Source of the DNA: Phoma sp. XZ068
Lineage: Eukaryota; Ascomycota; Dothideomycetes; Pleosporales; Didymellaceae
Assembly (NCBI GenBank): GCA_004835665.1
Contig: RBKR01000003.1
Coordinates: 1,364,001 to 1,428,000 of the forward strand
Direction: 5' to 3'
DNA: 64,000 bases
This document shows, piece after piece, positions 50,774 through 62,350 of this stretch. The position numbers and the translations under genes are program-made. The notes beneath the pieces are model-generated. The model did no database searches and was not told the origin of the DNA. It was given only the letters and a program-made list of their open reading frames with translations. The stretch's first letter is position 1; each line of letters opens with the position of its first letter.

Positions 50774-53700
50774 ATGCACACGGTCAATGGCATGCACAAT
50801 GGCATGGCTGTAAGTTCATGACCTACCGCAGTGTATTCAGACTGATCCACATACTGCAACAGATCCATCAGTAGCACCCAACCCATCGAACTCTTCGCTT
50901 CCGTATAGCTCCCCGCCTCCATACTACCCGCCTCCACCGAATACTGCGCCTTACTCCCAAAGACTACAATCCAAGCCGGTTCCTGGTGCTCATGATGATT
51001 GGCGACCTGGGAGCTATCATGCTGTAACTCCAGCATACAGAGGCTCTGACGAACCAGCATCAACATCATGGACAACAATGATCGTACCTGATGAGCCTTT
51101 GCAGCGAGAGCATGACGAAATGCACCGAAACCATGACGAAAAGCACATAAAGCCGAATATGGCAACGCAAGGGCAAGGGCAAAACCAAGCAGACTATTAT
51201 AGAAGTACATACCAGGTGACATCACCTGGATATGAATCCCATGGGCCTCCTCACCTTCCCGGTGCAGAGCAGTATCTACAACGCCGCGAGAGCCAGAGTG
51301 CTAAAGTACTGGACCCCGCAAGCGTCCTCGGTGGTTCCACGGTCCAAGCCTACCTTGCGGATCATATACGCTCGACACACTTTGATCCATACCGATCTAC
51401 TACTGCCCAACCTACAGCTGCAAGATCTGGCGTTGACAGCATGGACAGCCAGCCCCCGCGGACCAGCCAAACAGCTTCAAAACGATCCGCGCCAGCTACC
51501 GGTCCTCTGTGCGGTACCCAATATGCGCCACTCGAGATTCTGTCCAGCCCCGAACCAGAGACGAAGCGCAGGAAAAAAACGACGCCTCCACACGCTTCGT
51601 GTTCAACGCAGCGCGAAGCGTCGAGACCAACAAGCCCTACGAGCTACGAAGGGTTTTCGCGACAAGAACTGACGAAAATGCTTGCCGACTCGACTGGTGT
51701 TCAGCCAAAAAAGGTTCGATACTACGCTGTGGCTATTGGACGTATACCAGGAGTATACCCAGACTGGCCGTCTGCTGAAGCCCAAGTCCATGGCTTTGTT
51801 GGCGCAAAACATCAAAAGTTCAAGACTGTGGAAGAGGCATTTGCTTATGTTGAAAATCACAAACAGCACATCGACGCAGAATCATTGAGACAAATCGCTC
51901 GGCCGATGCCAGAAAGGTCCTTCCACTCGGCAATTCACCACTTCGCCGCGCTGGAGGAAGGTCCCAAGCCTGTTTTGAACGACGAGCCCAAGCTTGTTCC
52001 TGAGCAGCAACACGTTGTAGATCTGATCGTGGAGGGTCATAATGTTTTCTACACTGGATCTGCAGGGTGCGGTAAAAGCACAATCCTAAATGCTTTTGTC
52101 AGGCAGTTGCAGCAAAAGGGGAAAAGAGTCAAGATCGTAGCTCCGACGAACTTGGCTGCACTCAACGTAGGTGGTCAGACAACTTGGAATTTTGCCGGTT
52201 GGACACCGGATAGCATGAAAATGCGCATTGACAAACTCATGGAAAACTCTCGAGGTAAAGAAAGCTGGAAGAAGTTCGACGAAACAGATGTCTTAGTGAT
52301 CGATGAGATCAGTATGATTGAGAATCTGCAGTTCGAGCGCTTGAACATGATATTGAAAGCTTCCAGAGGAGAGAAGTATGGTGGCGGTGCATTTGGCGGT
52401 ATGCAGCTGATCGTTACTGGAGACGTGAGTTAATACGGTGTATAACAGTTGAGTCTGAACTGATTGATGTAGTTCTACCAGCTTGCTCCTGTAAAGCCAT
52501 TCAGCCGCTGCATGTGCGGTTGGGAACTGGAGAAGGACAACAAGAACAACCCCAAGGAATACACGTGCACGAATAAAAATTGCCGAGAACACACCTTCTA
52601 CGACATCGATAAGTGGGCTTTCCGGAGTTACGCTTGGGAGGTATGCGTTCTGTTCCAAGCCATGCTTCCATTGGCACTGACCGCTATAGGAATGTAACTT
52701 CAAGCACGTAAACCTTACGCAAATTCACAGACAGCAGGATATGATGTTCAAAAGCATCCTTAATCGCATACGGACGGACGGCAAGATCCTTAAACCACAC
52801 GCCAATGTTCTCTTAAATCATACCTCGGAGACTGAAGGCGCAATTGAGATTTACGCTCGTCGCAACGATGTCGATCGAGTGAACAACGCGAATATCGACA
52901 AGATACCTTCAGCAGCACGCGCATACACATGCTTAGATCACTTTGACTGGCCTGACCACCATCGTAGTGACAAAACTCTTGAAAGGAATACATATCGTCT
53001 GCCAGATGGGAGTCTATCCGCGCTTGTGAGTTAATTTCAACGGGACATACGTTCAGTCTAATCCTTCATGCAGAAAGAGCACCGGTTCGAAGTCCAAGTG
53101 CAACTCAAGCAGAATCAGCGTGTTGTACTGCAAAACAACATCGATCCCGCCGCTGGCCTCGTCAACGGAGCTCAGGGTACGATCATCGAGTTCAAGGAGC
53201 ATGACGAGAAAATGTTGCCGAAAGCACCAGAGAAGAAGGGCGCAGACGGAGAACTGCGTGGAGACCATGCAATGTACCGCCAAGAGCAGATCAAGGCATT
53301 TGCAGACTTGAATAGACACCAGCCTTGGCCTGTCGTTCAATTCACCAACGGCGTTGTGAGGACTATATTTGCCGAGTGCACGGTGAATGTTCTCGGGAAT
53401 GAAGAGCCGTTTTGCAGGCTCTCGAGAACGCAGATACCGCTTGCTGCTGGTTATGCAATCACTGTGCACAAGTCCCAGGTTCGTAACAGCTTCAATTGCA
53501 ATGGTGCACACACTGACATAATCGTAGGGCATGACACTCGACCGCGTCACTGTCGATCTTGCAAGGGCATTTGAACCTAGCCAGATATATGTTGCTCGTA
53601 AGTTTTTTCAGAAATCCCAGTTAACAGAAACTCACCGTCATGTTAGTGAGCCGAGCACGGTCTTTGAAGGGCTTGACCGTCACCGCTCTGCCACGCTTCG

Positions 53701-53774
53701 ACTTGGGCGGCGCAAACGCGCAGGTCAAGGAGTTTATGGAAACCGTTGTGATCCAGAAAAAGACTGAGCCTTAG
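50774..53774 (+). CDS. PIF1: Pif1-family DNA helicase with RNase H1-type hybrid-binding domain and Cys insertion
   Basis: 5'-to-3' helicase of the Pif1 family, acting on replication forks, telomeres, G-quadruplexes and R-loops, in nucleus and/or mitochondria. Seven exons (50774-50809, 50832-52424, 52473-52640, 52690-53025, 53074-53478, 53528-53597, 53647-53774) give about 911 residues. Intron 1 is only 22 nt, so exon 1 is provisional; an ATG at 51078 is the fallback start. A disordered Pro/Ser-rich N-terminus (~1-300) is followed by a hybrid-binding domain at ~308-356 (YYAVAIGRIPGVYPDWPSAE, KFKTVEEAFAYV). Helicase motifs: I GSAGCGKST (~421), II LVIDEISM (~500), III TGD/FYQLAPVKPF across a splice, then a four-Cys insertion, IV-V LTQIHRQ and NGAQGTI, and VI YAITVHKSQGMTLDR across a splice. 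The C-terminus LSRARSLKGLTV is typical. Confidence 0.9.
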
Positions 53775-54312
53775 CCTGAGCTGAAGCCTGAGCCATAGAT
53801 TGCCTAGTATGCAATACATGCTCAATGGCCTATTGATATTGGGAACCCCGCGCGGGGTTGAAACTCCGGCACTGAGATATACTGCCACCTACGCGGGTCA
53901 CGTTTATTTGGAGTCGCAGTTTTGTGTATACCGTCTTCACGATAGTCTGAGATACCCCGGCTCTTGTAGCCATAAGAGATAAACCGCAAGACGACGGAAT
54001 TCTTGAATATACAATTCGTTCGAGTACGCTCTCAATTCGCCAGAAATCCGATCCAGCCAGCATCCACGATGATGGGATCTGCTAAATCTGCAAAGAATCC
54101 ACGACGCTTTTGCTATTGATACAATATGCATCGTACCAACACTCCTCTTTCCTAACATGGCTAGTCATCGCTTGCGCTGCTTACACACCACCCGGCCGCG
54201 TCCAATTGGACAACATCCTCACGATTTATATCAACGACAAGCAATCTGCTGAACATGAGCTGGAATTCTGAACTCCTTCGTTCGATTCCTTACTTTTATT
54301 CTCACACCCAAA
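53775..54312. other. Intergenic between PIF1-like and NTF2-like genes
   Basis: 538 bases; no gene recognised. A perfect 16-bp GC-rich palindrome lies 70 bases after the helicase stop. Just after the stop the motif CTGAGCC recurs with variation. Confidence 0.5.
53844..53859. repeat. Perfect 16-bp palindrome downstream of PIF1-like gene
   Basis: AACCCCGCGCGGGGTT is its own reverse complement (eight-base arms, no spacer). It lies 70 bases past the stop codon, probably in the 3' UTR. It could form a tight stem in RNA or a cruciform in DNA, or be a binding site for a dimeric protein; fungi do not use rho-independent terminators. Confidence 0.85.
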
Positions 54313-54764
54313 ATGACGTCCCAAGCCCGCGCCGTCGAACTCACGAAACTCAATCTCCACGCTGTCTTTGGCGAAAACGACGCTGCGACACGACTGCAAG
54401 CTATTTCCGACACTTGGGGCGCAAGTGGAGAGATCACCTTTGTTGATGCAACGGGTGTGTTTAAAACGCACGACGCGATTAGTGGGATGGTGGAGAAGAT
54501 ACAGAGTATGGGCGGGCCGGAGGATGAGTTTGTTGAGCTGGGTGAGTGGATCTAAAGGCAGTATGACCGAGCTGGGTGGCTGATTCAGGCCTTTTAGGCC
54601 ATGTAGAATGCTTGAAATATGACGAGGAAGACGATGTGTGGGTGACGAAGGTACAGTGGGGAGTGGGGCCGAAAGAGGCGGCTCCAGTACTGACCGGGTT
54701 GGATATAGTAACGATTGCTGGAGGGAAGATCAAGGCTTGCTACACATTTCTGGATTCTCGCTAG
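54313..54764 (+). CDS. Small NTF2-like / SnoaL-like protein
   Basis: Two exons (54313-54541 and about 54598-54764) give about 131 residues. Helix 1 (VELTKLNLHAVFGENDA) is followed by TRLQAISDTWGASGEITFVD, a His-Asp pair in KTHDAISGMVEKI, and strands VECLKYDEEDDVWVTKVQWG and TGLDIVTIAGGKIKACYTFL. This pattern matches SnoaL-like domain proteins, seen in fungi as small stand-alone proteins of unknown role. Two acceptors are possible (after ATTCAG at ~54588 or TTTTAG at 54597), differing by three residues in frame; I prefer the second because it gives ELGHVECLK, close to the usual ALGPVE block. Unrelated in detail to the NTF2-like gene at 31.2 kb. Confidence 0.78.
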
Positions 54765-54808
54765 CCGTATTATACTATCATCCAGCTAGTGTTCAGCAGA
54801 TGGTTGAG

Positions 54809-57800
54809 CTACCACGCCAGTCCCTCACTGTCCGCGCGGCTCCTTTGCGCCTTCCCTTTGCCCCTTTTGCGCGCCTTCCGGCTATCTAATTCGACAGGAA
54901 TGCCCTCCTCGAGCACATCCACGACCCTTCCCACTCCTTCATTCAAATTCGCCAGCCGACTTTTCTCCCTGATCCGCGTATAAAACACTGGACAATCCCT
55001 GCTATCACATTTGATCTCCTCTCCCCACGCAAGGCCTGAGCAACTCCGACACACCATATCAACCTCTTTGACTCTAACCTCGGTCTTCCAGATTCGCTCT
55101 TTTAGGGTAAGTAGAGCCCTCGCCGGTCTCCTCAAGCACCCTTCACAAAGCGGGAGCATGGCAAAAGCATCGGGCTCCACACCAGGTAGGTACGTTGGCG
55201 GCGGGGGCAGCTTAGCTCGACAGACGAGGCAGGATGAGGACTTCATATAGCTTTCCAGCGTCTTCTTGAGATTTGTCTGGCCGCCGGCGATATTGGGATT
55301 CGAATTGGAGGGCAGCGGGACGGTGATGTTGCGCATGCGCTGCACCTTGGGCATCTCGTCGAACCACTGTCTCACGTTTGCGCCTACGAGGTTGAAGATA
55401 CGCTCCAGCGGTGGGATGAGGTTTTTGGAGATGTAGTACTCGGCGTCGAGCTCGAGGTGGTCGTTCGCCAACAGCATCTCCGGCGCAACACATCGATCTA
55501 TCAACCGCGCGCCAGGCGCACCGGTGGTGACGACGTACGGCACGCGCTCGCCGTACTGCGGCTCTGTGCGTGGATCGGCCAGCATGCGTTTCGTGGCGAT
55601 CAGGGCGCCTGGCGGTGGAGGACCGCGGTCGGAGTAGGTGCCTAGTTTTACTTCTTTGGCAAAGAGGAAGTCTTGGATGCTGATGCGGCCTTGCATGATC
55701 TTCGCGCATTGTTCTTGAAAGTATAATTTCACCTGGCTGAGATCTGCGGTGCGGAACAATATCTTGAGCGCTCGCTCTTCGATCTTTTGTTCAGCAGGCG
55801 TGCCATCGCGACGTACGGTTTCGATACCTTTCGCGTCGAATTCAGGTTCGGTTTGATTTCTGTGTTCGTACTTGAAACCAACGTAGCGTTTCTTTGCAAG
55901 AAGTACGCAGGGGTGGTAAACCTTCTCGAACTTGAGTTTGACAGGGCGTGGATTTGCATCGGTGATGGCTTTCGCGATTTCTTCGCCGATAGTGAAAGCT
56001 TGGTCGCGCGTGCGGCCTTTCAGATAGATGAAAAGCGAGTCGGTGTCTCCGTAGACTACTTCGGCGCCCCATTTTTCGGTGGCGTGGATGAGTGCGATGG
56101 CTTTCTCGAGCGTCTCGCGGCCAGTTTGGACAATACTGTCTGCGATTTCGGAGCAGGGCATGCGGCCTGAGAAGGAGGCGGATGTGTAGCCGTAGGTGAC
56201 GTTGGCTAGCAGCTTTAGTGCTAGTTGCCTGTTGTTGAGGAGCTGCTGTAAGGTTCTGTCGTCCTTCTCTTGCTTCATTCCACTCTTTACCATCACTCGA
56301 GTCTCCAAAATCTCGCCAAGCATTTTCGCTAGCAAAGACTTCCGCATTTCTGGCTTGACATACATCATGCCATTTGGTGCAATGTTGATGTGATCTTTCA
56401 CAAGCTCCAATAGTCGAGGCTCGCGCTTGAAGTCCATGAACCCCATCTTGTTACGGCCGCGCCAGCTGGTAATGCGTCCTAAGCATGTAGAGTAACAGAG
56501 ATTGTACGCAATCATGACACTAGGGTACAGAGACTGGAAGTCGAGCACCAAGAGTGGGCTAGAGTAGAAGGCGCTCTGTGGTTCCATGACTAGCGGTAGA
56601 CATTCGAGGGCGTTTTGCTGGCCTACTTGCTTGCGGCTTGGGGAGACGAGGATGAAGTTCTCAGGTTTGGCGATGCGGAACATGGTGGATTCGACCTTGA
56701 ACTGCGATCCTCGAGAGATGACTGAGAAGAAGTCGACACCCAATAGACGTGCCTGCTCGCTCGTGCGCGGCACGATTTCGTTCGCCTGGAGGATGTCGAG
56801 ATTGAGTTGAATGCGAGACAAGAAATGGTTCAGCACCTTGGACAGATCGCGGGGCTTGGTACTAAGGTACCAGGTGGTGAGATCTGAATGCTGATAGTGA
56901 GGTATGCGCTTGTGGAGGAGGTGGAAGACAACGTTCTCCATCGTGTATTGAAGCAAATTCAGCTCTCCTCGCATGGCCCTCCATATGTTGATCATGTGAC
57001 GCCCAGTAACACGAATGGTTGAAGTATGCGTGAAGCCCCATCGATCTGCCTCTTTGCCAAACCTACCGTGAGACTGCGATTTCATCCTGCTGATCTCGTC
57101 GCAGAGGTTGTATTCAAATTTCATTCTGGCTCGCTCTATGAGGTAGCCCCAAGAGCTGTTATGCACCTCGTAGCCAGTGAGAATGTCGGGATCGAACTGT
57201 CGTACAATATCCACGATACGATTGATGAGGTCCAATTCATCTTCTTCGTACTCTACTTCGACTGAAACCTGCTTGGCTATGCGATCAGCGATCCCATTCT
57301 CTTCTGAGAGGCAAAGCACCCCGATGCGTGGTCGGTCTGTTGTTGCATTCTCTTCGCCTTCAACTGTCAAAAAGATGCATTGTATCTCATCTTCTGCTGG
57401 ATCTGGCACAAAATCACCTCGTGAATTGACGTGCACCTCCAGGCTCATGATACTCATGTACTGGGTTTCATGCTTGAAACTGGTCGATCGCTGCTTCTGG
57501 GAAAACTTGAATCCGTGTTTGTTCTTCTGCGTGGGCCCTTCAATTTGCGAGAGGTGTTCCATGAACTTGACCTTCCGCGGCTTGGGGGTCTGAGACTTCT
57601 TGCGCTTAGATTGTGGCTTGAAGGGAGCAAGTTTCGTTGACACCTGTTCCAGCCAGTCGTCCACTTCCTTAAAAGTTGGAGGCGGCTTCGCAATCTCCCA
57701 GTTTCGCAAGCTGCAGCGCTGGGACCTGATTCTGCTCTTTGCCTTTTCCTTCTTCTTATCCACCAGTACTGGCTTTTGTTCCCCAAAATTGGCAGGACTC

Positions 57801-59997
57801 TTGCCAGTGGGATCAAAGGGAGGCAGATATGGTAGTGTGGTACTTTGTATCTTGAACTCACGCCCAGCATACTCACGAGCTCGTTCCGGGACGTCTTTCT
57901 CGTTGCAGTAGTAGGCGTCTTGGAAGATAACAGGTGGTAACCCAGCATGCATCATGGTTTCGTTTACGACATCCAAGGAAGGAGGTAGAGTACTGAAGTA
58001 TACAGCACGATTATGGTGCGGAAATATTTCAGCCAGGCGCTCAGTCAACGACGATGCCTCAGCAATAGATTTCGGGTCGCTGCTGTCTGATCGTATCGGC
58101 GAAGTCTTCTGGTGGGTCCAAGGTGTGACGGGGGTCATCAATGTGCCTCCAGTTATAAGGTGCTTAACCACGGGCGTCTTGGGCAGATCTTGCGAATTCG
58201 AGTATCCGGACTGACTGAGTCGTAATTTCGTCCCTGGATCGTTGGGATCCTTCACGACTGGGAACGACAAGGTTGATGGTCCTCCATGTCCTTGGGCTTT
58301 GATGCTACTTTGGGATAGTTGGCTAAGTCGAGGCTCATCGTGAGCGTGGTGTTGTGATGTGCTCGATGGCTTATTACCGTCTAGTCTTTCACGGAAGGAT
58401 ACTTTTCTTGCTGTGTACGGAGAAGAAATCAAAATGCGTTGGCGTTTTTGCGGAGACTCAAACTCGGTTTCGAGATTTCTCTTGCGTACGGTTGATGGAC
58501 TGGTAGGGTCGACAATACTGCCTACATCGCTGGGATCTACGAGATCAATACCTTCGTCGAAATGATCATCGGAAGTTTCTCCATCGCCTGACTGTTGGAG
58601 GAGAGACACAGTGAGCGGGTCAAGCGACTTATACTCTTCAGTATCGGACTGGCCATCCTGGCCTGCTTCGTCTACCTCGGCGTCTTTTACGATGATATCA
58701 GGCAGCTGTTCAGCTCCGCCTGGCAGAGCATTGACCAAGGTCATCGTGCTTTTGACTTCGACACCCATGGGTTCTGGCAGTTCCGCTTGCTCTTGCTCGT
58801 CACCAACTATTTGCTGGCAGGATAGATTCTCTGGGTACAGATCCTCCACGCTTTCCACGGTTGTTCTGATATTTTCTTGACCAGGAATGTCTTTCACAAA
58901 GGTGCCAAAGCTCACATCGTCCCTGTGCTTCTTTTCTTCTTCAATAAGTTCCAACACAAGCTCTCGGTACTCCTCTTCGTGTATCCAACCGCCTTTGTTC
59001 GTATTCCTTGGGTCCGCGGACATGGACACTAACACCTCGGCAGGAAATGGGCTACTTGACGTATCACTGAGCCCCATTTGCCGCTTTCGACGACGCGTCT
59101 CATCCTTCCAAAGACCTGCCATCGATGGTACATATTTATCGTCCGGGTTTCTGGGCATCTGGCTGGAGCGCTCGAGGAAGTCGTGGTGGATAGGACGATA
59201 CTGAAGTTCATGGCGATTCAGAATATCTTGTACGCAGATGTCGACCTCGAGGGTGCAGTGGCTCTGGCGAGGGTACTGGTCATCTTCTGTGATGAATGCT
59301 GCTGGAATAGATGCATCGTGCCACTTGTGCGTTTTGATGTCTATCTCGTCGCTATCGGGAACAGGGCCGCGGAACTGCACCTTTGCGCAGTTGATGAAGT
59401 CACACCCAAACAGGTTGTAATCGCACATCCATTGCAGCAAGTATTGCAGATGACTCTCGTATGGTTGGAATATGCGATTCAAGATAGCACCTTGATGTAG
59501 CAGGTCGGCGAATCGAGTCATGTGCATGGGGTTGAGCATGTAGACCTTGAGGAAGACCTTGTAGCCCACATTGTATCCAAAGAATGGCACTCCCTTGACC
59601 AACGATATGTGACCAACATACACCGACTTGCCATCATATGCGTTTCGGCGATATGTTAAGGCAAGGGCGTGGTCAATCGAGGCTCGAAGGGATTGGATAT
59701 AGGTATTGACTACATGTTCTTAGCATTGGCACAATGTGATTGCGTGGGGATCTTACCAACATCCTGCTCCAAGCTACCTGTGTATTCAAGATACAAGTAC
59801 GGCAGCGCTCCGTGTATATGCGCGCATACCTTCTGACCGGTCTCGGTGGCGCCAAATGCCCGAATGACTGGGACTTGAGGTGATGCCTCACGCGATTTCT
59901 GTGACGGGCCGGCACCACGTCTTAAAGCTGGATCGAGGTCCGTCGGCGTCGCCTGGTAACTGTCAAGACAATTCAGACGGAAGCGGAACGTATCCAT
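54809..59997 (-). CDS. REV3: DNA polymerase zeta catalytic subunit
   Basis: Translesion polymerase that extends from mismatched or damaged termini. Two exons on the minus strand (59997-59757, 59709-54809; 47-nt intron) give about 1713 residues. The N-terminal start (MDTFRFRLNCLDSYQATPTD) and GALPYLYLEYTG segment are typical of Rev3 N-domains. After a long disordered middle come the exonuclease-like domain (TGYEVHNSSWGYLIERAR) and polymerase motif A (LDFQSLYPSVMIAYNLCYS). Motif B-like LLANVTYGYTSASFSGRMPC and motif C (YGDTDSLF near 56040) follow, then KKRYVGFKYEH. Two C-terminal cysteine sets lie at CLVCRAKL with CEGC, and at CRSCSG with CDSRDC. The second binds a [4Fe-4S] cluster and the Pol31/Pol32 subunits in yeast. 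All catalytic Asp residues are present. The middle is one uninterrupted frame of 4.9 kb. Confidence 0.97.
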
Positions 59998-60309
59998 GAC
60001 GACATGGAGATGTAAGCAGTCTTTCCGTGACAGACACAGAGAATCATGGTCGCGATAAGTATCCAAACGCAAGCTGCATGATTTCTTGCACGTTCCGGAC
60101 GATTGCAAGATCAATGCAAGGGTGGTGCAGGCGCGATGCTGAACAACAAGACGCGTTGATGGTCACGCGCTAACATGTGACCATGCTTAGCGCTGCAGCC
60201 CTACGGAGCTACCAAAAGTTGCTCCACTCTTCGCCGCATCTTCACTGAACCACCGCGCGTGAGGCCTTCACTGTGCTTCACCACCCAACAAACGCTCACT
60301 ACCAGGATT
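59998..60309. other. Divergent promoter region REV3 / SLU7
   Basis: 312 bases between two divergent starts. No gene or repeat; probably a shared bidirectional promoter for a repair polymerase and a splicing factor. Confidence 0.5.
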
Positions 60310-61746
60310 ATGGCACCACCAGGCGAACCGAGAAAGCCGGACATCTCCGCTGCAGCAAAGGAGCGCAACGAGTACATTCCGTCCTTTATTTCGAAGAAGC
60401 CATTTTATGCAATCGATGAGCACGGCAACGACAATGGCGACGACTACCTCGAACATCAACGTTTGCAGAAGCAGGAGCAGGACTCCACATGGTACGATCG
60501 AGGACGCAAGCTTGGGCCGGCGGCGACCAAGTACCGCAAAGGTGCCTGCGAGAACTGCGGAGCCATGACCCACAAGAAGAAGGATTGTCTTAGCAGACCG
60601 CGCAAGGCAGGCGCAAAGTTCACGGGCAAGCGCATCGAAGCGGACGAAGTCATCCAAGACGTACAACAAAGCTGGGACGCCAAGCGCGATCGATGGAATG
60701 GGTACGACGCGTCAGACTTCAATCAGGTCATCGAAGAATACAATGAGCTGGAGGAGTTGCGCAAGAAGACCAAGAAGGCTACAGAAGACGACAAATCTGG
60801 GGACGAAGAAGACGATGGCGACAAATACGACGCTGAGACGGACATGGGCAGGAAGCAGGCAACATCCACAAGAAACTTGCGATTACGAGAAGACACTGCA
60901 AAGTACCTGCTCAACCTCGATCTCGACTCGGCCAAGTACGACCCCAAGACACGATCGATGGTAGACAGCGGTGCAACATCAGACAAAGCAGCACAACTGG
61001 TGGCGGAAGATGGGTTTATGAGGGCATCCGGTGATGCCGCGGAGTTTGAACGGGCCCAGCGCTATGCTTGGGAGACACAAGAGCGCGGCGACAAGAACAA
61101 ACTGCATCTCCAGGCGAATCCTACGTCCGGTGAAGTCATGCGAAAGAAGGAGCTCCAAGAGCAGGAGGAGCAGAAGAAGGCGAAGGCGAAAGCGCTTGCA
61201 GAAAAGTACGGCACACAGGAGAAGTTTACCGACGAGTCAATACGCAAGATTGCGGTCACGGAGAACGAACGATACGTCGAGTATGACGAGCGAGGCGGCA
61301 TCAAGGGTGCACCCAAGATCAAGGCCAAGTCGAAATACGCAGAAGATGTCTTGCCCGGAAATCACACGTCAGTCTGGGGCAGTTGGTGGGCAAACTTCCA
61401 ATGGGGATTTGCATGCTGTCACTCCACAGTCAAAAACTCGTACTGTACTGGCGAGGCTGGCAAAGAGGCTTTTGAGAAGGCTGAAGCTATGCGAACAGGT
61501 GCTGAGCTTGAGGAGGTTCCCAGATCGATCGCGTGGAAAGAGGAAGAAGCTCTTGAAGAGCACGTACCCAATGCTCCAGAGAGGGATCACAAGGCGAAGC
61601 AAGATTCGGCCAGTCGCAAGCGGACTATAGCCGAGATGACCAACGACGTGAACGAGGAGGAGATGGAGGAGTATAGGCGGAAGCGCACAATGGCAGCAGA
61701 CCCCATGGCTGCCTACCTGAAGGGGAACACAGCCGATGCAGTATGA
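60310..61746 (+). CDS. SLU7: Pre-mRNA splicing factor Slu7
   Basis: Second-step splicing factor that helps choose the 3' splice site in the spliceosome. Single exon, 478 residues. The N-terminus matches the family (NEYIPSFISKKPFYA then YLEHQRLQKQ). A CCHC zinc knuckle CENCGAMTHKKKDC (C-x2-C-x4-H-x4-C) lies near residue 82, followed by SRPRKAGAKFTGKRI and the WDAKRDRWNGYD block. Acidic and helical stretches lead to LRLREDTAKYLLNLDLDSAK and later HTSVWGSWWANFQWGFACCH, then SYCTGEAGKEAFEKA, all characteristic of Slu7. The chosen start follows a 17-codon in-frame leader from 60259 and is the one with conserved sequence directly after it. Confidence 0.96.
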   Translation: MAPPGEPRKPDISAAAKERNEYIPSFISKKPFYAIDEHGNDNGDDYLEHQRLQKQEQDSTWYDRGRKLGPAATKYRKGACENCGAMTHKKKDCLSRPRKAGAKFTGKRIEADEVIQDVQQSWDAKRDRWNGYDASDFNQVIEEYNELEELRKKTKKATEDDKSGDEEDDGDKYDAETDMGRKQATSTRNLRLREDTAKYLLNLDLDSAKYDPKTRSMVDSGATSDKAAQLVAEDGFMRASGDAAEFERAQRYAWETQERGDKNKLHLQANPTSGEVMRKKELQEQEEQKKAKAKALAEKYGTQEKFTDESIRKIAVTENERYVEYDERGGIKGAPKIKAKSKYAEDVLPGNHTSVWGSWWANFQWGFACCHSTVKNSYCTGEAGKEAFEKAEAMRTGAELEEVPRSIAWKEEEALEEHVPNAPERDHKAKQDSASRKRTIAEMTNDVNEEEMEEYRRKRTMAADPMAAYLKGNTADAV

Positions 61747-62350
61747 GCATGTGCATGAGTCGCTTCATGATTGAAAAGCTTCACTTTTTCCTGTAGCATC
61801 GCGTGGCGCTGGCAAGGCGTTTATACCCAAGGCTGCACATCAGCAACAGCCTGTAGAATGACATATAGTTCCTGATGATCGAATGCGTTGTCCTGCAGAG
61901 TGCAGTGCTGATCGGTGTCATGCAGCTAGGGTTCGAAGCTTCCGTCTTCCCCATATGCACATTTCTCCCACCTCTACAGATGCCAGCTCATAAAGAAACC
62001 GATTGCGCATGCAGCCGCGCGTATGCGTTGTATAATGACCAGGCAGCGGTTCTGGGAGAATTGTGTAACGCTGAGTGGTGCGCTTCGAGTGGCTCAGGGC
62101 GATGACGAATGCTCTCCAGTCGCCAAGATATGGGGCACCAACCTCCAAGCGATCGCGCATCCAGGGCTCCAGGGATTCGAAGCTCATGCTCGAGCGTCCG
62201 AACCCACCCCTCCTAACCAATTCTCCCTACTACACATACGCGCAGGCCTTTGCATCGCGCCTGCCCCCCTAATTGCCACCCTCTTTCCTTCCTTCCATAG
62301 TAATCGCGACTGCCTCCAGAAGCTCTGGACAGGCAGCAACCACCGTCGAG
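61747..62350. other. Intergenic between SLU7 and SLA2
   Basis: 604 bases; contains the SLU7 3' end and the SLA2 promoter. The segment TCCTAACCAATTCTCCCTAC near 62210 includes an inverted CCAAT-like box. No gene recognised. Confidence 0.5.
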
